64,000 bases of DNA from Prorocentrum cordatum (GCA_963575745.1 CAUYUJ010015837.1:1066086-1130085), one strand, 5' to 3'. Shown: positions 23,196 through 35,039, counted from the first letter of the stretch. Notes: generated from the sequence alone by a model not told the origin. Numbers and translations: made by a program.

Positions 23196-26100
23196 GTTTA
23201 TTGCAACATCCTTGATGCGGCCTGGATTTGCATGTCCTCCTCTTCCTTCCCCTCCCCCTCCTCCCCACCTCCTCCTCCAGCTTGCGGCCTCCTGGCCCAC
23301 GATGAGCTCACGTTTTTCAGAATGCCCTGGGGTCGATGCGTTGATTAGGTTTATTTCTCCCCCAGCTCGCTTCGGAGTTCTGTCTCGCCCGAGGTGCGTC
23401 CATAATTCTGATCCACGAGGTCCCTTACATCCTGATTCAACACTGGTGTCCATTGTGTTGTATATTGACCTCTTTGATGTAACGTATCACACCCTCCGTA
23501 GGCGGCCTTGTTGTTCGATGGTCTCTGTTGCCCAGGCCCGCCTGCAGCAGGTTGTTGGGCGACAGGCCGACCCGGGCGGTTTCATCGGCGCGGCCCCGCA
23601 GGCGCCCCTGCGCGCGCGAGGAAGGAGTGGGACTTGTGGCTCTGGGGTTGGCTCTGGTCGGGGAACTCCAGAGCCTCCCTTGGGCAAGTGGACTCCTCCT
23701 CCTCTTCCTTCTCCTCTTCTCCCCCTCTTTCTGGGGCTGGGAGGGAGCCGCGTCGGCATCGGCAGCCTTCCTGGCAGAGCCGGGGATTCAGTTGTGCTGG
23801 CCGACGAAGCGTCCGCGTCGTAGATTGGCCCCCCGACGCGAGAGTCAAACCATGTATTCCCCCACGTCCCATAATTCACGTGGCTATCAGGTACACCTTC
23901 TGACTCGCATTATGGCGCGGCACAGATTTGGCCATTACCGGGGCCTCATGGCGCTGATGATGGACGCTGTTGGTCGCGCCATTCGCCCATGCCCCAGGTG
24001 CTGGCATGTTGGGGGTTGTGCCGATGCCGTGAGCGTCCTCATTCTGCAGCTCACGTTCTCCGCCACCCTGCACATTGGCAAAACTCCACCTGTATTTCTC
24101 CGAGAGGGTAGTCGCGCTGTATTGGATCTCTGTTGCAGACGACCTTTTGAATGATCATCGTTCTATGATCAGTGGTGTTGCCCCTTGCTGGGAGCGGTTT
24201 CACATCGTTGGCTAGTTCATGTGCGTCTTACCCGCTTGGGACATTTGACCATTGAGTGGAGTATAACAGGGCAAGTTGCGCAGAATGGTTCGGCAAACTA
24301 TCACCATATTGATTGGACGATCGCGCTGTCCGGTGCAATTTCAGGGTGTATGCAGCGTTCGCATTATACCAGTACGGAGCAAGGTAGCAGTTGCGTGAGA
24401 CACCCGTCCGCGTGCTGCAGCGCCAAAGCCACATATTGCACGATTCACAGCGAATGCCGCAGATGTCAGATTCACTCGTTCACACATGATGATTGCGATG
24501 TTTGTAGTCTGGCGCGACGCTCTTCATGTTATCGGCACACGTCGAAGCTAACATGTAAAGAACGGCCACCTTCATTACCCCGCTGCCGCGCGTGGCAGCT
24601 CGGCGCTTGCGGCATGCCGTGATGGATGTCCACGTTGCTTTGCATGCGATTGAGGAGTATCCCACTTGTGATTTGTGTGTTCCTTGAGGCGGCTGAGAAG
24701 CATTTTCCCCGCTACCGAATCACACGCAACTGCAGACAGTCAGGGCCAAAACGAGGCTGGTAGGAACAGCGATCGGCCTCCACAGCGAGCCTTATGTGCT
24801 GCGTTGGTTGTGTCGTTGTTCTTCAGAGCTCCGCACCGCTTTCTCGGAGGAGAGTGCATGTGTCATTCCGCGGCCAATGTCGCTCTTCCCCTCCTGCCGA
24901 GCAATGCTCAAGCTTCGGCAATTGGCTCAAGCGCTGTCCGCCGAGCTCGCAGTGAGCGCATCCGCACATAATACCAGGTGCATTTCCTCCTGCGGCCTCC
25001 CGAGCGCCGTTCGTACGTCTTGAGCTGCCCCTCTTGTGCGGAGAAGTGTCGTGCCTTGCTTTGGCTGGAGGGGGTTGGCGGCACAGCGTGCCCATCGACC
25101 ACGCAATAGTATGCGTTACGTGGTCTGGATATGTCTGCGTGGGGTCGTTTATTGACTCTGTTACATGATCAAATTGTGTCGTATGGCGGTTTCTTTGCTT
25201 TCAGGGGTCCGCATTGTCTGCGTGTCTGCCTGGTTTGGTCAAATGTTGCTCTGTCTGGTCCGTCTAGCCAATCTGGGCAGACTTGCTTGTCTGACGTTGC
25301 GTGGCTTCTCTGGCGTGTCTGCCGTCTCGTCCTCCCGTTTCTTCTCTCCTCGTTCCCCCCCGTCGTCCCTCCAGATTCTCTTCCTCGCCCTCTTCCCTCC
25401 TTCCCTCCCCTTCGCGTCCTTCTCCATGTTACCTCCCTTGTTTATAGTACCATCCCCTCTCCTCGCTCCTCCACCTCGTCCGCCCGTCGTGAGGTGAAAC
25501 GCATGTCGCCGCGCATAATTTCCCGCAGTCATGGGGATTCCTCTTATTCCTTTTCCATCAGCCGCTTCATGATTAGATGGGCGCTGTACGCAGTGGGCCG
25601 CGTTGTCAGGCGAGGGCGACTGTAGCAGCGGGGCGCATCATCGGAAAACGTTGGCCGTTTGGGCCCCCATTGGGTGCCTCATGGGCCACATTGGCTGCCC
25701 TGTTGCGTTGTCAGCGCGGCAGCTGCATACAGCCAAGACGCTGAAGTAAATCGCAGGCCTAGAGGTTGACACCACCACCAATATCGGCGGTGTGCCCCTA
25801 CCGAGGGATGCAGATCCCGATCTCGGTGATGGTGGTAATATTCTGACTTCCAATATTCTTCCTATGTGGAGGCAGCCCCCTATGTTGGTGTTGGTGCCCA
25901 TTTCTAGGCCTCCGAGTAAAGGCCACTTCAGGCTCAGGAGGGGGTCGGGCCTTCGGGCCGCTGCTCAGATCTGGGCCGGGGACGCCGAGGCTCGCCGTGT
26001 CCAGAAAACCTCCTTCCTGTCCTATGCTGCGGACTTTCAGCATCGCTTAACCGATCCCTCTCCCTTTCTCCATCCCCGTCCAGATCCCCACCGTCCCACC

Positions 26101-26740
26101 ACCCTAGTTGGGGATCTGCCGCTCGACGCTCGAAGGGAACGGCCTGTATCCCCATCTAGGGGGATCAATCTGCCAGTGTGGCCCAGGCTACGCCCGTGGG
26201 GATAGGGATCAGTTGAACGATGCTCAGAGTTCGTGGTAGCACGGTGGCTGTATCCTCGGTAAGCTTGGTGATGTCCGATGGCCGTGGTTCCTTCAGCAGG
26301 CCCCGCAGGGCCCTCGAGGCAGCCCAAGGGCCACGAACATGGCCCGAGGCGGGCCTGGGGCTTTGGAGAAGCCACGCGACGACTCCCGTCGTAGGCCCGC
26401 GGCAACGCCTGGGAGCGCCTGGGAGCACTCGGTTGCAGCAGGCTTCATGTCGGAATCTTCCAAAGCCAGAAGCTTTCGGCCAACACCGTCACCGTGAATG
26501 GGTTGTGAACGAGAGGCATTTTAGAAGCCTCGTGGGGCTTGTTGGGCGGCCTCTTGGGAACCTGTTGGAAGCCTCTTGACACCGTCTTGGGCTTCGCTTG
26601 GGCGCTTCCTGGGGGCTTGGAGCCCCTTGGGGCAGTCTTAGAAGCTTCTTGGGCCGTCTTGCGCGCACTTCTGACCGAAAAGACGACCATGCCAACATAA
26701 CATGACCCCGTCGCCACCCTAATTGGGGACACTCTTGCTT
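23195..26740. other. unassigned 3.5 kb, no supported gene
   Basis: This is the least repetitive part of the left half, with mixed composition. Open frames up to about 210 codons exist (for example 23528-24154, containing RIMARHRFGHYRGLMALMM and a CPRC motif) but none shows a domain, splice-site context or codon pattern I can defend. 26240-26670 is weakly repetitive (CTTGGG-rich). Confidence 0.35.
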
Positions 26741-26779
26741 CCAACGCAATTCAAAACAGTGCTGATCAACGCAAATCTG

Positions 26780-27190
26780 CGCAATGCAACGCAAAGGATT
26801 GCTTTGCAATGCTTGGCAGGTTTGGGCATTTTTTGGCGTTGATTTGTGTTGCTTGGCGTTTTATGATGTTGCTTGGCATTGCTGATGATCGTTGCTTGGC
26901 ATGTCTTGGCATTGCTTGGCGGTGCTTGACCTCGCTTGGTGTTGCATTGCATGGCTCGGCATTGTGTGGCATTGTGTGGCATTGTCATTGCTTGGCGATG
27001 CTTGGTATTGATTTGCAGTACTTGGCATTGGTTCTGAATCGGCTTTGCATTGCTGTGTGCCTCTTGGCAGCTGTTGGCATTATTTGGCATTGTTTTCTTA
27101 GCCTTGCTTGACACTGCTTGGCATTATTTTGCATTGTTTTGTGTTGCTCGGCGTTGCTTTGCATTGTCTGTCATTGCTTGGCATGTACTT
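26780..27190. repeat. degenerate TTGCTTGGCATTG repeats
   Basis: About 400 bp in which TTGCTTGGCATTG/TTGCATTG variants recur every 10-15 bp. It is T/G-rich on the plus strand, unlike the surroundings. Confidence 0.8.
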
Positions 27191-27780
27191 GACCCAGAAG
27201 GGCATCGATGCGCCAAGACGAAACAAACAAACAGGAAAGCAAGGAACCAAGACCAAAGAACACATGCAACGCCGTGCGCCGCCAATGCAAGGAACCAAGA
27301 CCAAGGAACCCAAGCAACGCCTTGGAATTGGGGGGTCGTGCCCACCCGTTTCGTTCGCAAGACAAGTCATACCCTCTTAGGCAGAGCCTAGTTGGGGAGC
27401 GAAGCCGTGGGGGATTTTGACGACTTAGGCTCCTGCGCCGGCCGCTGAGGCCTCCAAGACGGTCCCAGAGGCTGTCTCCGGGGCTCCAGGACAGACGCCT
27501 GGAGATTGCTTCTGATCCTCTGACGCGTAGCGGTCGCTTCCCGGGCCGTCTCCTCCCCCCCTGGGCAGCGGTAACAATAGTAGGGGGCCACGTGCGAACC
27601 CTACCCCTACCCTGCCGTGTTGGTCGCAGGAGCACCTCCGCATGCGCCCTGCCCGGTGCTCGCAGGCGCCCTGCCGGTGCTCGCAGGCTCTGCGCAGGTG
27701 GTCGGCGCAAGCAGCCGTGTGCTCGCGCGCATGCCATGGCGATCGAAGCGCAGCCCCGCCCCGACGTGCCCCGCCCCGCC
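27190..27780. other. unassigned, no supported gene
   Basis: Contains two direct repeats of GGAACCAAGACCAA (near 27240 and 27290) and a GC-rich stretch with GCTCGCAGGCGCCCTG-type duplications near 27655-27700. No gene recognised. Confidence 0.35.
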
Positions 27781-27905
27781 CACCTCCTCCTCCTCCTCCT
27801 CCTCCTCCTCCTCCTCCTCCTCCTCCGTCCTCCTCCTCCGTCCTCCTCCTCCGTCCTCCTCCTCCTCCTCCTCCTCCTCCTCCTCCTCCTCCTCCGTCTC
27901 CTCCG
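27780..27905. repeat. (CTC)n microsatellite with CTCCGTC interruptions
   Basis: About 40 CTC triplets broken by three CCGTC units near 27825-27860 and a second set near 27890. Confidence 0.9.
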
Positions 27906-28207
27906 GTTTCCATCTCCTCCGTCTTCCGCCTACCGTATACTGTTATCCGGTCCCCCCCCTCGCAGGTAACGGTCACTACGCGGACTTTGCAACATGAGAA
28001 GGCAATGTCCTTGGGCCGTCTGAGGGCTTAGAACATGCTGGCCAAACACTGCCCGAAACATGCTTCTGGGGCTTCTGGATAGGGCATGGAAGCGTTCAAG
28101 GGCGCTCGCCTTTTTGATCGGATATTTTGAACCTATACATTACCAGTGAAGGGCTGTTTTTCAATCCCCGGAGTTTCTCAGGGTCGAGGACGACGTCGGG
28201 GTGGTGT

Positions 28208-28262
28208 GGTGTATACGTGTTTCCCCGTTTTCTTGGGGAAACAGCGAAAAACGTATACACCA
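28208..28262. repeat. imperfect hairpin with GTGTATACGT / ACGTATACAC arms
   Basis: The outer 10-base arms are exact inverted complements. Inside them GTTTCCCC and GGGGAAAC form a second paired block around GTTTTCTT. Just downstream GTATACACCAGGATCC and GTATACACCAGGATCC-like copies repeat directly (28253-28285). It could be a small inverted-repeat element or an RNA hairpin. Confidence 0.6.
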
Positions 28263-28334
28263 GGATCCCGTATACACCAGGATCCGTTTTATTGTTCGCA
28301 AGTTTCAGGGCAGGCCCAGGACACGCGTCGGTGT

Positions 28335-28520
28335 ACAGAGCTCAATTCCCTATTTGAATCGGGAGCGAAAGAACGACTACACCTACCTGAATCCACACTG
28401 GTTTCGAGAGTACGCGCTGCACGAGAGTTCGGATCACGAGGCTGGTCTTGCGGACTGGTGGGTCACGCTCATGTGCGCGGTTGGGCGCGAGCGTCTTCTG
28501 GTGGGCTCCCTGTCAAGAAG
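28335..28520 (+). CDS. possible short exon, unknown product
   Basis: One plus frame reads SIPYLNRERKNDYTYLNPHW then FREYALHESSDHEAGLADWW and VTLMCAVGRERLLVG. Residue mix and G/C-ending codons look more protein-like than the neighbouring frames. No start codon, clear splice site or family is recognisable, and the frame continues into low-quality sequence after about 28520. Could be one exon of an unseen gene or chance. Confidence 0.25.
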
Positions 28521-29825
28521 TGTCGCGGCACTCGCCGCTCCGGAGGGCCCCGAGGGCACTCCACTCCGTGCCTGCGGCACGGCACGGTGGCGGGTATCAT
28601 TCAGGAGAGAAAAAAACACACAGGCACAATCAATCGTCGATTCCCCAGAAAATACAGGAAAATATGGGAAGTGGGGGGGAAGACAAAACCCCTGGCAAAT
28701 ATGGAAACATATGGGGAATCTTTTTATTTGTGTGTATTTATTTGTGTGTCCCAGGCCCCCTTCAATCATCATCTTGCTAGGCGCCTGGAGGAAGGGGATG
28801 CCTTGGGGATGTTTGGAGGGCTCTCCGGGAGCCGGGGGGTGCGGCCCGTCGTTGGGCGCGAGTTAAGGGGGGGGGCGATCGATATGGGGGGAAGAACAGG
28901 TGCCCTTCTCGAGGCCTAAAGGCTCCATTCTAGGCCCTAAAGGGCCCCTTTAGGGGCCCCAAACGGCCCCTTGTCTGCAGCCCTCGCTGCCCCCCAGTTC
29001 ATTGCCCCCCCATTAATTCGCGCCCAACACTCGGTTGGAATATCTCTTCATGGAGATCACACTTGTAGATTTGGTGGCACCTTGCTGACACGGGCCACCA
29101 CGGGCCCGAGGTGACCTGCGGGACCACTCCACTGCGTACCCGAGGCACGAAGGCAGAAGCTTTCGAGGAATAGCAACCATGGATTGAGGCCGGTCCCGTT
29201 TCCATGCAACATCGGCGCGCTCTGCACCAACTCGGGCGGCATTGGCGCCATGTTTCCAGGGGTACCTTCTTTCCTGTCCGTGGATCTGGCGCTCACGCGT
29301 CAGATGCACGGATCCTCAATCCATGCTAGCGTCTGTCCGAAATTTTGAGATGCATCTCCTCGTTCCTGCCATCAGTCACTTTCAGTTCCAGTTGTCGGCC
29401 TTTCTGTTGCTCGCTGCTGCTCGCTGGCGTCGTCTCTGTGCAGGCGAGCGTCGGCACAGATTTGGTTTCTTCGCGTCACCACGAGGTCTGATAGCGCCCT
29501 TACGGGAACGAATGATTTCTGTCACGTCCAATTTATCCCCCTCTTCTTCATCCTTTGCTCCATCCTCATCCGCGTGGTCGCCGCTGCTCATGAGGGCGCC
29601 TCAGGGGCCAGGTTGAAGACGCGGGAGTCAGTTTTCTTTAGGGCTCCGCACAGGAGATCGTCAGGTACCTCCCGCCGCAGCATCGGGGCGTGCGCGTTGT
29701 CCCGGCTATCGTTCCGGAGCTGTGGCCTCAGGGCAGGTACGACAGGGTCGAGCATTTCGGCAAGATGCTCCCAAAGGTTAGGACGAGGAAACTCACGGAG
29801 CCACCCTCCGAGCAGAATGGCGGAA
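28520..29825. other. unassigned, no supported gene
   Basis: 28610-28770 is an AT-rich patch whose GATTCCCCA and TGGGGAATC arms are inverted repeats about 75 bp apart. 28915-28985 is palindromic (GGCCCTAAAGGGCCCCTTTAGGGGCC-like, arms under 15 bp). The remainder has short open frames and no domain. Confidence 0.4.
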
Positions 29826-30345
29826 TTTCTAGGACCGGTTCCTAGTCCGGTTCCCGGTCCCTGTCCCCGGTCCCTGGTCCCCAGTCCATGGTTTCCAGTC
29901 CCCACCATTCCCCGGTTTCCGGTCCCTGGTCCCCAGTCCCCGGTTTCCGGTCCGCGGTCCTGCGGTCCCGCGGTCCCCGGTCCCCAGTGCCCGGTCCCCG
30001 CGAGTCCGAGTCCCTGTCCCCGGTCCCTGTCCCCAGACCCCGGACCCCGGTCCCTGGTTCCCGGTCCCCGCGAGTCCGAGTTCCTGGTCCCGGTCCCCGG
30101 TCCCCGGTTCCTGGTCTGCGGTCCCGCGGTCCGCGGTCCCCGGTCCCCGGTTCCCGGTCCCCGGTCCCTGGCTCCGGGTCCGCGGTCCCGCGGTCCCAGT
30201 TCGCGGTCCCCAGTCTTGGTACGGTCCCCACCCGGTCCCCGGTCCCAGGTTCCTGGTCGGTCCCCGCGGTCTCCAGTCCCTGGTCCCAGGCCCGGTCCCC
30301 GGTGTCCCCGGCCCGTTTCCCGATCGACGGTCCCTATAGGGACGG
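29825..30345. repeat. GGTCCC-type array (CCCGGTCCCCGGTCC)
   Basis: About 500 bp of 6-9 bp units related to CCCGGT/GGTCCC with GCGAGTCCGAGTCC and CGCGGTCC interruptions. It ends in GGGACCAGCTGGTCCC, a palindrome, followed by CTGAAGGCCCTCGGCC and an AT-rich tail (30385-30545) of TAAGTAGGTTATAAG-type short repeats. The same array type occurs at 59395-59725, and the tail occurs inverted at 50700-50820. Confidence 0.85.
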
Positions 30346-30783
30346 GGGACCAGCTGGTCCCCCGTCCCTGCCTGAAGGCCCTCGGCCTTACTAATTGTTA
30401 GCAGCACATGTAAGTAGGTTATAAGTAAGTTGCAACTAGGTTGCAAGTAAGTTATAACCATTAGTAATGTTACTAAGTCGGCTAACTCGGGCGGTGCATT
30501 TGGAGGTAGATAGCTTGAGTTAGCGAATTTGCTAACTTCGCTAACTTTTACATGCTTACTTGAAAACAGAGCTGCTGCATCGGGTTTTCCTTGGATGTTG
30601 CCTCCAGAAACGCATGCATGTGTTTGGATGTTCGGGATCACGCATATCGGAAATCATGATCCAGACTTGCGTGCGAACGCATTCAGAATATTGTATCGAG
30701 CGTTACAAGAATGTTGTGCATTGCAAATGCAACATATCATTTCGAATTCGCAACCCTCTGTTGCACATGTTTTTGAATGTCAC

Positions 30784-30814
30784 TAGAGTTTGGGCTCCAG
30801 CCGTTTGGGCGAGG
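30784..30814 (+). other. possible degenerate double DinoSL relic before gene A
   Basis: Two overlapping segments, AGTTTGGGCTCCAG and TCCAGCCGTTTGGGCGAGG, resemble the 3' and middle parts of the spliced leader. Both carry TTTGGGC, the same T-to-G change seen in the clearer relics at 42405 and 44341. The match is partial and on its own would not be convincing. Confidence 0.3.
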
Positions 30815-30855
30815 ATTGCTGCTGGCGCTTGTGGCGTCCTCCTGCACGCGGCGTG

Positions 30856-33242
30856 ATGAACGCCTCCCGTGAACAGCAGATCGCGGAGGTCCGCCCCAAG
30901 ATGATGGCCATCAAGGACATGTACTTGCATCCTGATGCAGCGGTGGTCTCATTACTTGAAGACGTATGCAGCATTGCAAGAGGCATAGACTGCCTGAGGG
31001 TAGAAAAAATACACTCGAAGTATATGATGGTGTGCACAGAGAATCGTTACGGAGATGGAATCATTCCGAGCGAGGTTATGGATTTGATTTCCAAGATCTT
31101 CAAAAATGGATTCAAGAACTCAGCCCTCCAGAATCCAGCTTGCATGGAACTTCCACCAGTGGGCACGCCTGAGTACAATACAATCAAGAACTTCAATTTC
31201 AAAATAATGGAGGACTCAGCGGGCCAGCTGCCGCAGTATGATTGCGATGCAAAGTTCGCATCCTATACGTGCGGCCACACATCCATGGGTTTGCGTTGCA
31301 TCAACGCAGGGGTTCCAGTACCCACGGTCATGCCAGAGCGTTTCGACAGAATCTCGCACCAAGGGAAATTGTCACTGACGAGGTTACGGGAGGTTCAACC
31401 AGACTACGCTAAGGCGTGTGACGAAGGAATTGAGTGGAAGGTCTTTCGGTGCGAGTTCGTGAAGGAGTTCCCGTGGATTAGTAATCTTGCTCAGGAGGCT
31501 GGCAATGCAGGCCAACAAATTGCCAGATGCGCATCTCGCATGAGTCTCATGTACAAGATCGCAGCAATTGCCCACCGACACCACACGGGTGGCACCATGA
31601 TCGATTGGGATAGTGTGATCCGCGAGGCGACTCGCGCAGGCTCTCTCTCTCCTGGGGAGATCGATGGCTTAGTAAAATATGTGAAGGAGTTGTCTGGCGG
31701 CCTCGGCAACCCGATCTTTCTGAACGAGCTTCGCGACTTCTCGCGGCAGCTGACTTCCCAGTGCGTGGTCGCGGGTTCAATGGCGAAGTCTCTCGCCGAG
31801 GTGCAGATCAAGCATGAGGGGGGGCCGCTGCGACATTCAAGCTCGCATGCATGAAGGCGATGACATGTGCGACGGGTAAGTTCGCGAGGGGTGGCCATCA
31901 GATGCTTTTGAAGCCAGGCGACGTGACCGCCTTGTCGAGCGATAAGAAGTCTACGATTGTAATGGTGGCCGATGAATTTCTTCAGAAAGTGCGACAGATC
32001 GCATGCGGTGAGGGCATCACGGCAGACACGGTCGCCTACGGCACCATCGTGGGATTGACTGACGTTCGCGTAGTTCATTTCGTGTTCAACAAGCCCGATG
32101 AGCGCTTAGGCACTTGCAAGACGCTGAATGACATCGGGGTCAGCTTCACCACTGCGTTGGCAACGCACGTTGGCAAAGCAGTTGCTAGCCCATGGAAGCA
32201 GATCGGTCGCGAGGGCGCATCCAAAGCCGTGACAGGGCAGGCGCGTAGCTCAGATGTGAAAGAGTACACCGCTTCGGGCAAGTGGTCGAACCAAGTGGAC
32301 AAGCTCAGTGACAAGGGGTTTGAGGTTGGCGCCAAAGTCGCCTTGGCGAGCGACACCTTGGGTGAGAACATTTACGAGCTGATCTCCATCGACGCTGCGA
32401 CTGGCGTGAAGTGCCACCCCATCGACGACTTCTTACGTGGCAAGTTCGTCGTGTCCACGATTATGAAGGACAGTCTTGCGACCTCGTCGCAATGCATGTG
32501 GAATGCATATACACCCCCACACCTTTGAATTCTCGTTCGTCGTTCCCTCATCTCATTTGGCTCTGCGTCGTCATGTCTCATCTTTTTTTCCCGCTGCTCC
32601 CCCATAGAGGAAACGATCGACAAGTTCGCTGATCATGGCCCCCTCAAGTCTGTCGATTACCAGTGGGGTATCGAGGAGGCCAAAATCAGGCTGGCCTTGG
32701 ATGATGTATACAGCCAGAACGGCAACTGTCTCAAGTACTTGAGTGGCGTGATTACGCCTGTTAAGCTTCGTGCTCTCACCGTAACGCGTTCGTTTGAGGC
32801 TGAAGAGCTGGTGCTTGCCCCACTCTCTTCGGCAATCTACTTGAAGAAGCAGACTGATATAGTTCAGTGTGGGCATGTGTTCATGAAGACATACAAGGAC
32901 CCCAAGGGATTGACGTTCAATATCGTGTTGGCCCCCAGTGGTGGCATCAAGATGCCTAAGGCTGAGACGAACGCTGGCGTTGGAGGGCTGAGGCAGGCAC
33001 CGTCTTCGCTCGTCATCCCCTTCTGGCTCGTGCAGGATCCAGGTGAGCACGGCACCCCCAACATGAAGCTCAAGACCGTCAAGTCTACAGCTGCCCCATC
33101 AGTGCATGTACCAATTTTGGCAAACAAGTGCGCCATCAACAAGGGCGGTGTCCTTAGCGCCCAGCTGGCATCGCTCATGCCCAAGCGCAAGGTAGACGAT
33201 GTGCCTGCTGCGCCCGCGGCTAAGAAGGCCAGGAAGCGATGA
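30856..33242 (+). CDS. gene A: unknown nuclear protein with C-terminal NLS, one frameshift
   Basis: Starts at ATG 30856 (MNASREQQIAEVRPKM). The frame runs to about 31818, where a run of seven G (31818-31824) shifts it; adding one base would join it to the frame that continues as AATFKLACMKAMTCATGKF to about 32500. A short intron (about 32500-32609, pyrimidine-rich end CTGCTCCCCCATAG) then leads to an exon from 32610 reading ETIDKFADHGPLKSVDYQW and ending at the TGA 33240-33242. Total about 780 residues. The last residues, PKRKVDDVPAAPAAKKARKR, form a bipartite nuclear localisation signal, so a nuclear role is likely. The first 330 residues are a globular region with several Cys/His (ASYTCGHTSMGLRC, HRHH). 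No family is recognised. The exact donor site is unresolved. Gene B follows 219 bp downstream in the same direction. The frameshift may be an assembly indel or an inactivating mutation. Confidence 0.7.
32500..32609 (+). other. intron of gene A (approximate)
   Basis: Codon structure is lost after about 32500 and resumes at 32610. The 3' end is TTTTTTTCCCGCTGCTCC followed by CCCATAGAG, a good pyrimidine tract and AG. Candidate donors lie between 32488 and 32530 but none gives an unambiguous phase, and non-GT donors are common in dinoflagellates. Confidence 0.55.
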
Positions 33243-33460
33243 GGCTCGCGTGTTGGCAGCATCGGTTACACATACCATGTGTCGTGGGGGGTGTTTATGA
33301 AATGTATGAAAGCATCGTCGGTATCGTTCCTCTGCAATCGTTGCATCATTGCGTCAACACGCATCGGACTCGTCTGCAATTGTCCATTGCATCGGCCCGC
33401 AGGCGTTTGGCTGTGTCCAAGCGAGTGCACGCTGCATCTGCGCACGCACTGCAGCTGCAG

Positions 33461-34965
33461 ATGGCAGTGAGCGTGCAGCTCCGCACGGTCATCGAGGGGG
33501 GCGGCCTTAAGGATCGCGAGCCATGGGTCCCGAGGGCGGTGATGCATGCGGCAGGGGGGCTCTTCGTGGAGCTGTCGAGAGAGGATAGGCAGCTGCAAAA
33601 AATTATATATGTGCCCAACCCCACCAAGAGCCAATCGCCTCTGGCGACAAATTCGTTTTTCGATCAGATCTTGAAGATGCGCAACGCCGCTTGCACCGAG
33701 GCCATTTGGGACCACTTGAAGCAGGCCGACCCATTGCTTCAGCAAGATTGCGACAGGGCCAGCGTCATTAAGAACAATAGGAGTTCTCTGGATATGTCGC
33801 AATCGTGGACGCTTCGCGCATTCCCACCAGGGGAGGAGGAAGGAGAGGAGGAGGATGATACATTGGATGATGAGGTGGAGTGGCGGGGGAGGGGGGCGAG
33901 GAGGAGGGGCTGAAACAGAGGGGGATGGTGGAGGAGAAATGGGAGGAGGGAAAGGGGGAGGAGGACGGAGCATAAGGATGACAAAAAAAGGATGAGGAGG
34001 AGGAATAGGAGATGCCTTAATTCGCTTGCGTGAATAGGCCGCTCTTGGACCACTCTTGGATCGATCTCTTGACCTTGAGACTTCTTGGGCAATCTTGGAT
34101 CGCGTGATATCTTGGACAAGCTTGGGCAATCTTGGGTCGCGTGATATCCATGCCTGCATGTTGAGGCATCGCGTGATATTGGGACATATCCGTGGACATC
34201 TTGAAGTATATATGAGCCCTTCTTGGAACCACCGTCCAGGCAAACCACTCCCCCAAGGGGGTGAAGGGCGTAGAAGAGAACGCATTCTAGACATGTGCCC
34301 TAACGGGATGGTGGTCTACCAGAAACTGTCTCGATATATATGCCCGCAGTCCAGTGCGACCATGGTGATGAGCATTTGCATCACGATGCAGTTACCTTGA
34401 AGCTTCTGTTTGAGCTGAATGCTACTAAGAAGGTGTGGGTCGAATGTACGCCAACGGGACTTGAGTACATACGGGTTGCATCTATCGCAGCAGCGGTTTC
34501 ATGCAGTCAGGAGGCAACACATCGCTTGCGGTCAGCACCAGCAGGGGTGGAAGGTGTGAAATGCGACAAACGTCGCAGGACGGTGTTCATGGTGGTCGAC
34601 GGCAAGCGTCTGCAGGAGCGAGTGGACGATTGGACTCCCACGTACATCAACAACGCAGCCCAATCCCTTCGTGATCGCTTAGATAACGAGGCACGTGATG
34701 AGGCTGAAGCTGATGGGTCCGAGGAGTACTATGACCCGCCAGTCGCAGCAGGCGATGGCTCGCCACCAGGCGAGCAGGCGATGGCTCGCCACCAGGCGAT
34801 GGCTCGCCACCAGGCGATGGCTCGCCACCAGGCGATGGTTCGCCAGGCGATGGTTCGCCGCCAGGTGATGGTTCGCCAGGCGATGGTTCGCCACCAGGTG
34901 ATGGGCCGCCCTCTGTTTTCACTCGCCGACGGGAGATGCGCCAGACGACGCTTAGCTTCCAGTAG
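33461..34965 (+). CDS. gene B: unknown protein with GDGSPP repeat C-terminus
   Basis: Exon 1 runs from ATG 33461 (MAVSVQLRTVIEGGGLKDRE) to about 33825, with DQILKMRNAACTEAIWDHLK and QSWTLRAFPP near its end. An intron of about 520 bp (GGA-rich start, pyrimidine/TATATATGCCCGCAG end) leads to exon 2 at about 34350: VQCDHGDEHLHHDAVTLKLL, KKVWVECTPTGLEYIRVAS, KCDKRRRTVFMVVDGKRL. From about 34755 it enters an 18-bp coding repeat encoding GDGSPP. A 5-bp partial unit near 34770 breaks the frame; beyond it all units are 15 or 18 bp and read GDGSP(P) on through FTRRREMRQTTLSFQ to TAG 34963-34965. The basic-plus-QTTLSF end resembles a PCNA-binding (PIP) box but lacks the two final aromatics. No family recognised; single-stranded Cys/His-rich N-part of exon 2 is unassigned. 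Confidence 0.6.
34757..34912 (+). repeat. 18/15-bp coding minisatellite (GDGSPP)
   Basis: Tandem GGCGATGGCTCGCCACCA units with synonymous-looking variants (GGTTCG, GGTGATGG). Every unit except one 5-bp partial near 34770 is a multiple of three. Confidence 0.85.
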
Positions 34966-35039
34966 CTCCACTCCCTCTTCGCCTTCCCACCTCCCCTTCC
35001 CTCTCCCTCCAATCTCTATTCTATTTTTGCCTCGCGTGC

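Noticed and set aside
23528-24154. Zinc-binding protein with CPRC motif
   Set aside because: Only one CxxC, no second pair at usable distance, and no start or splice context.
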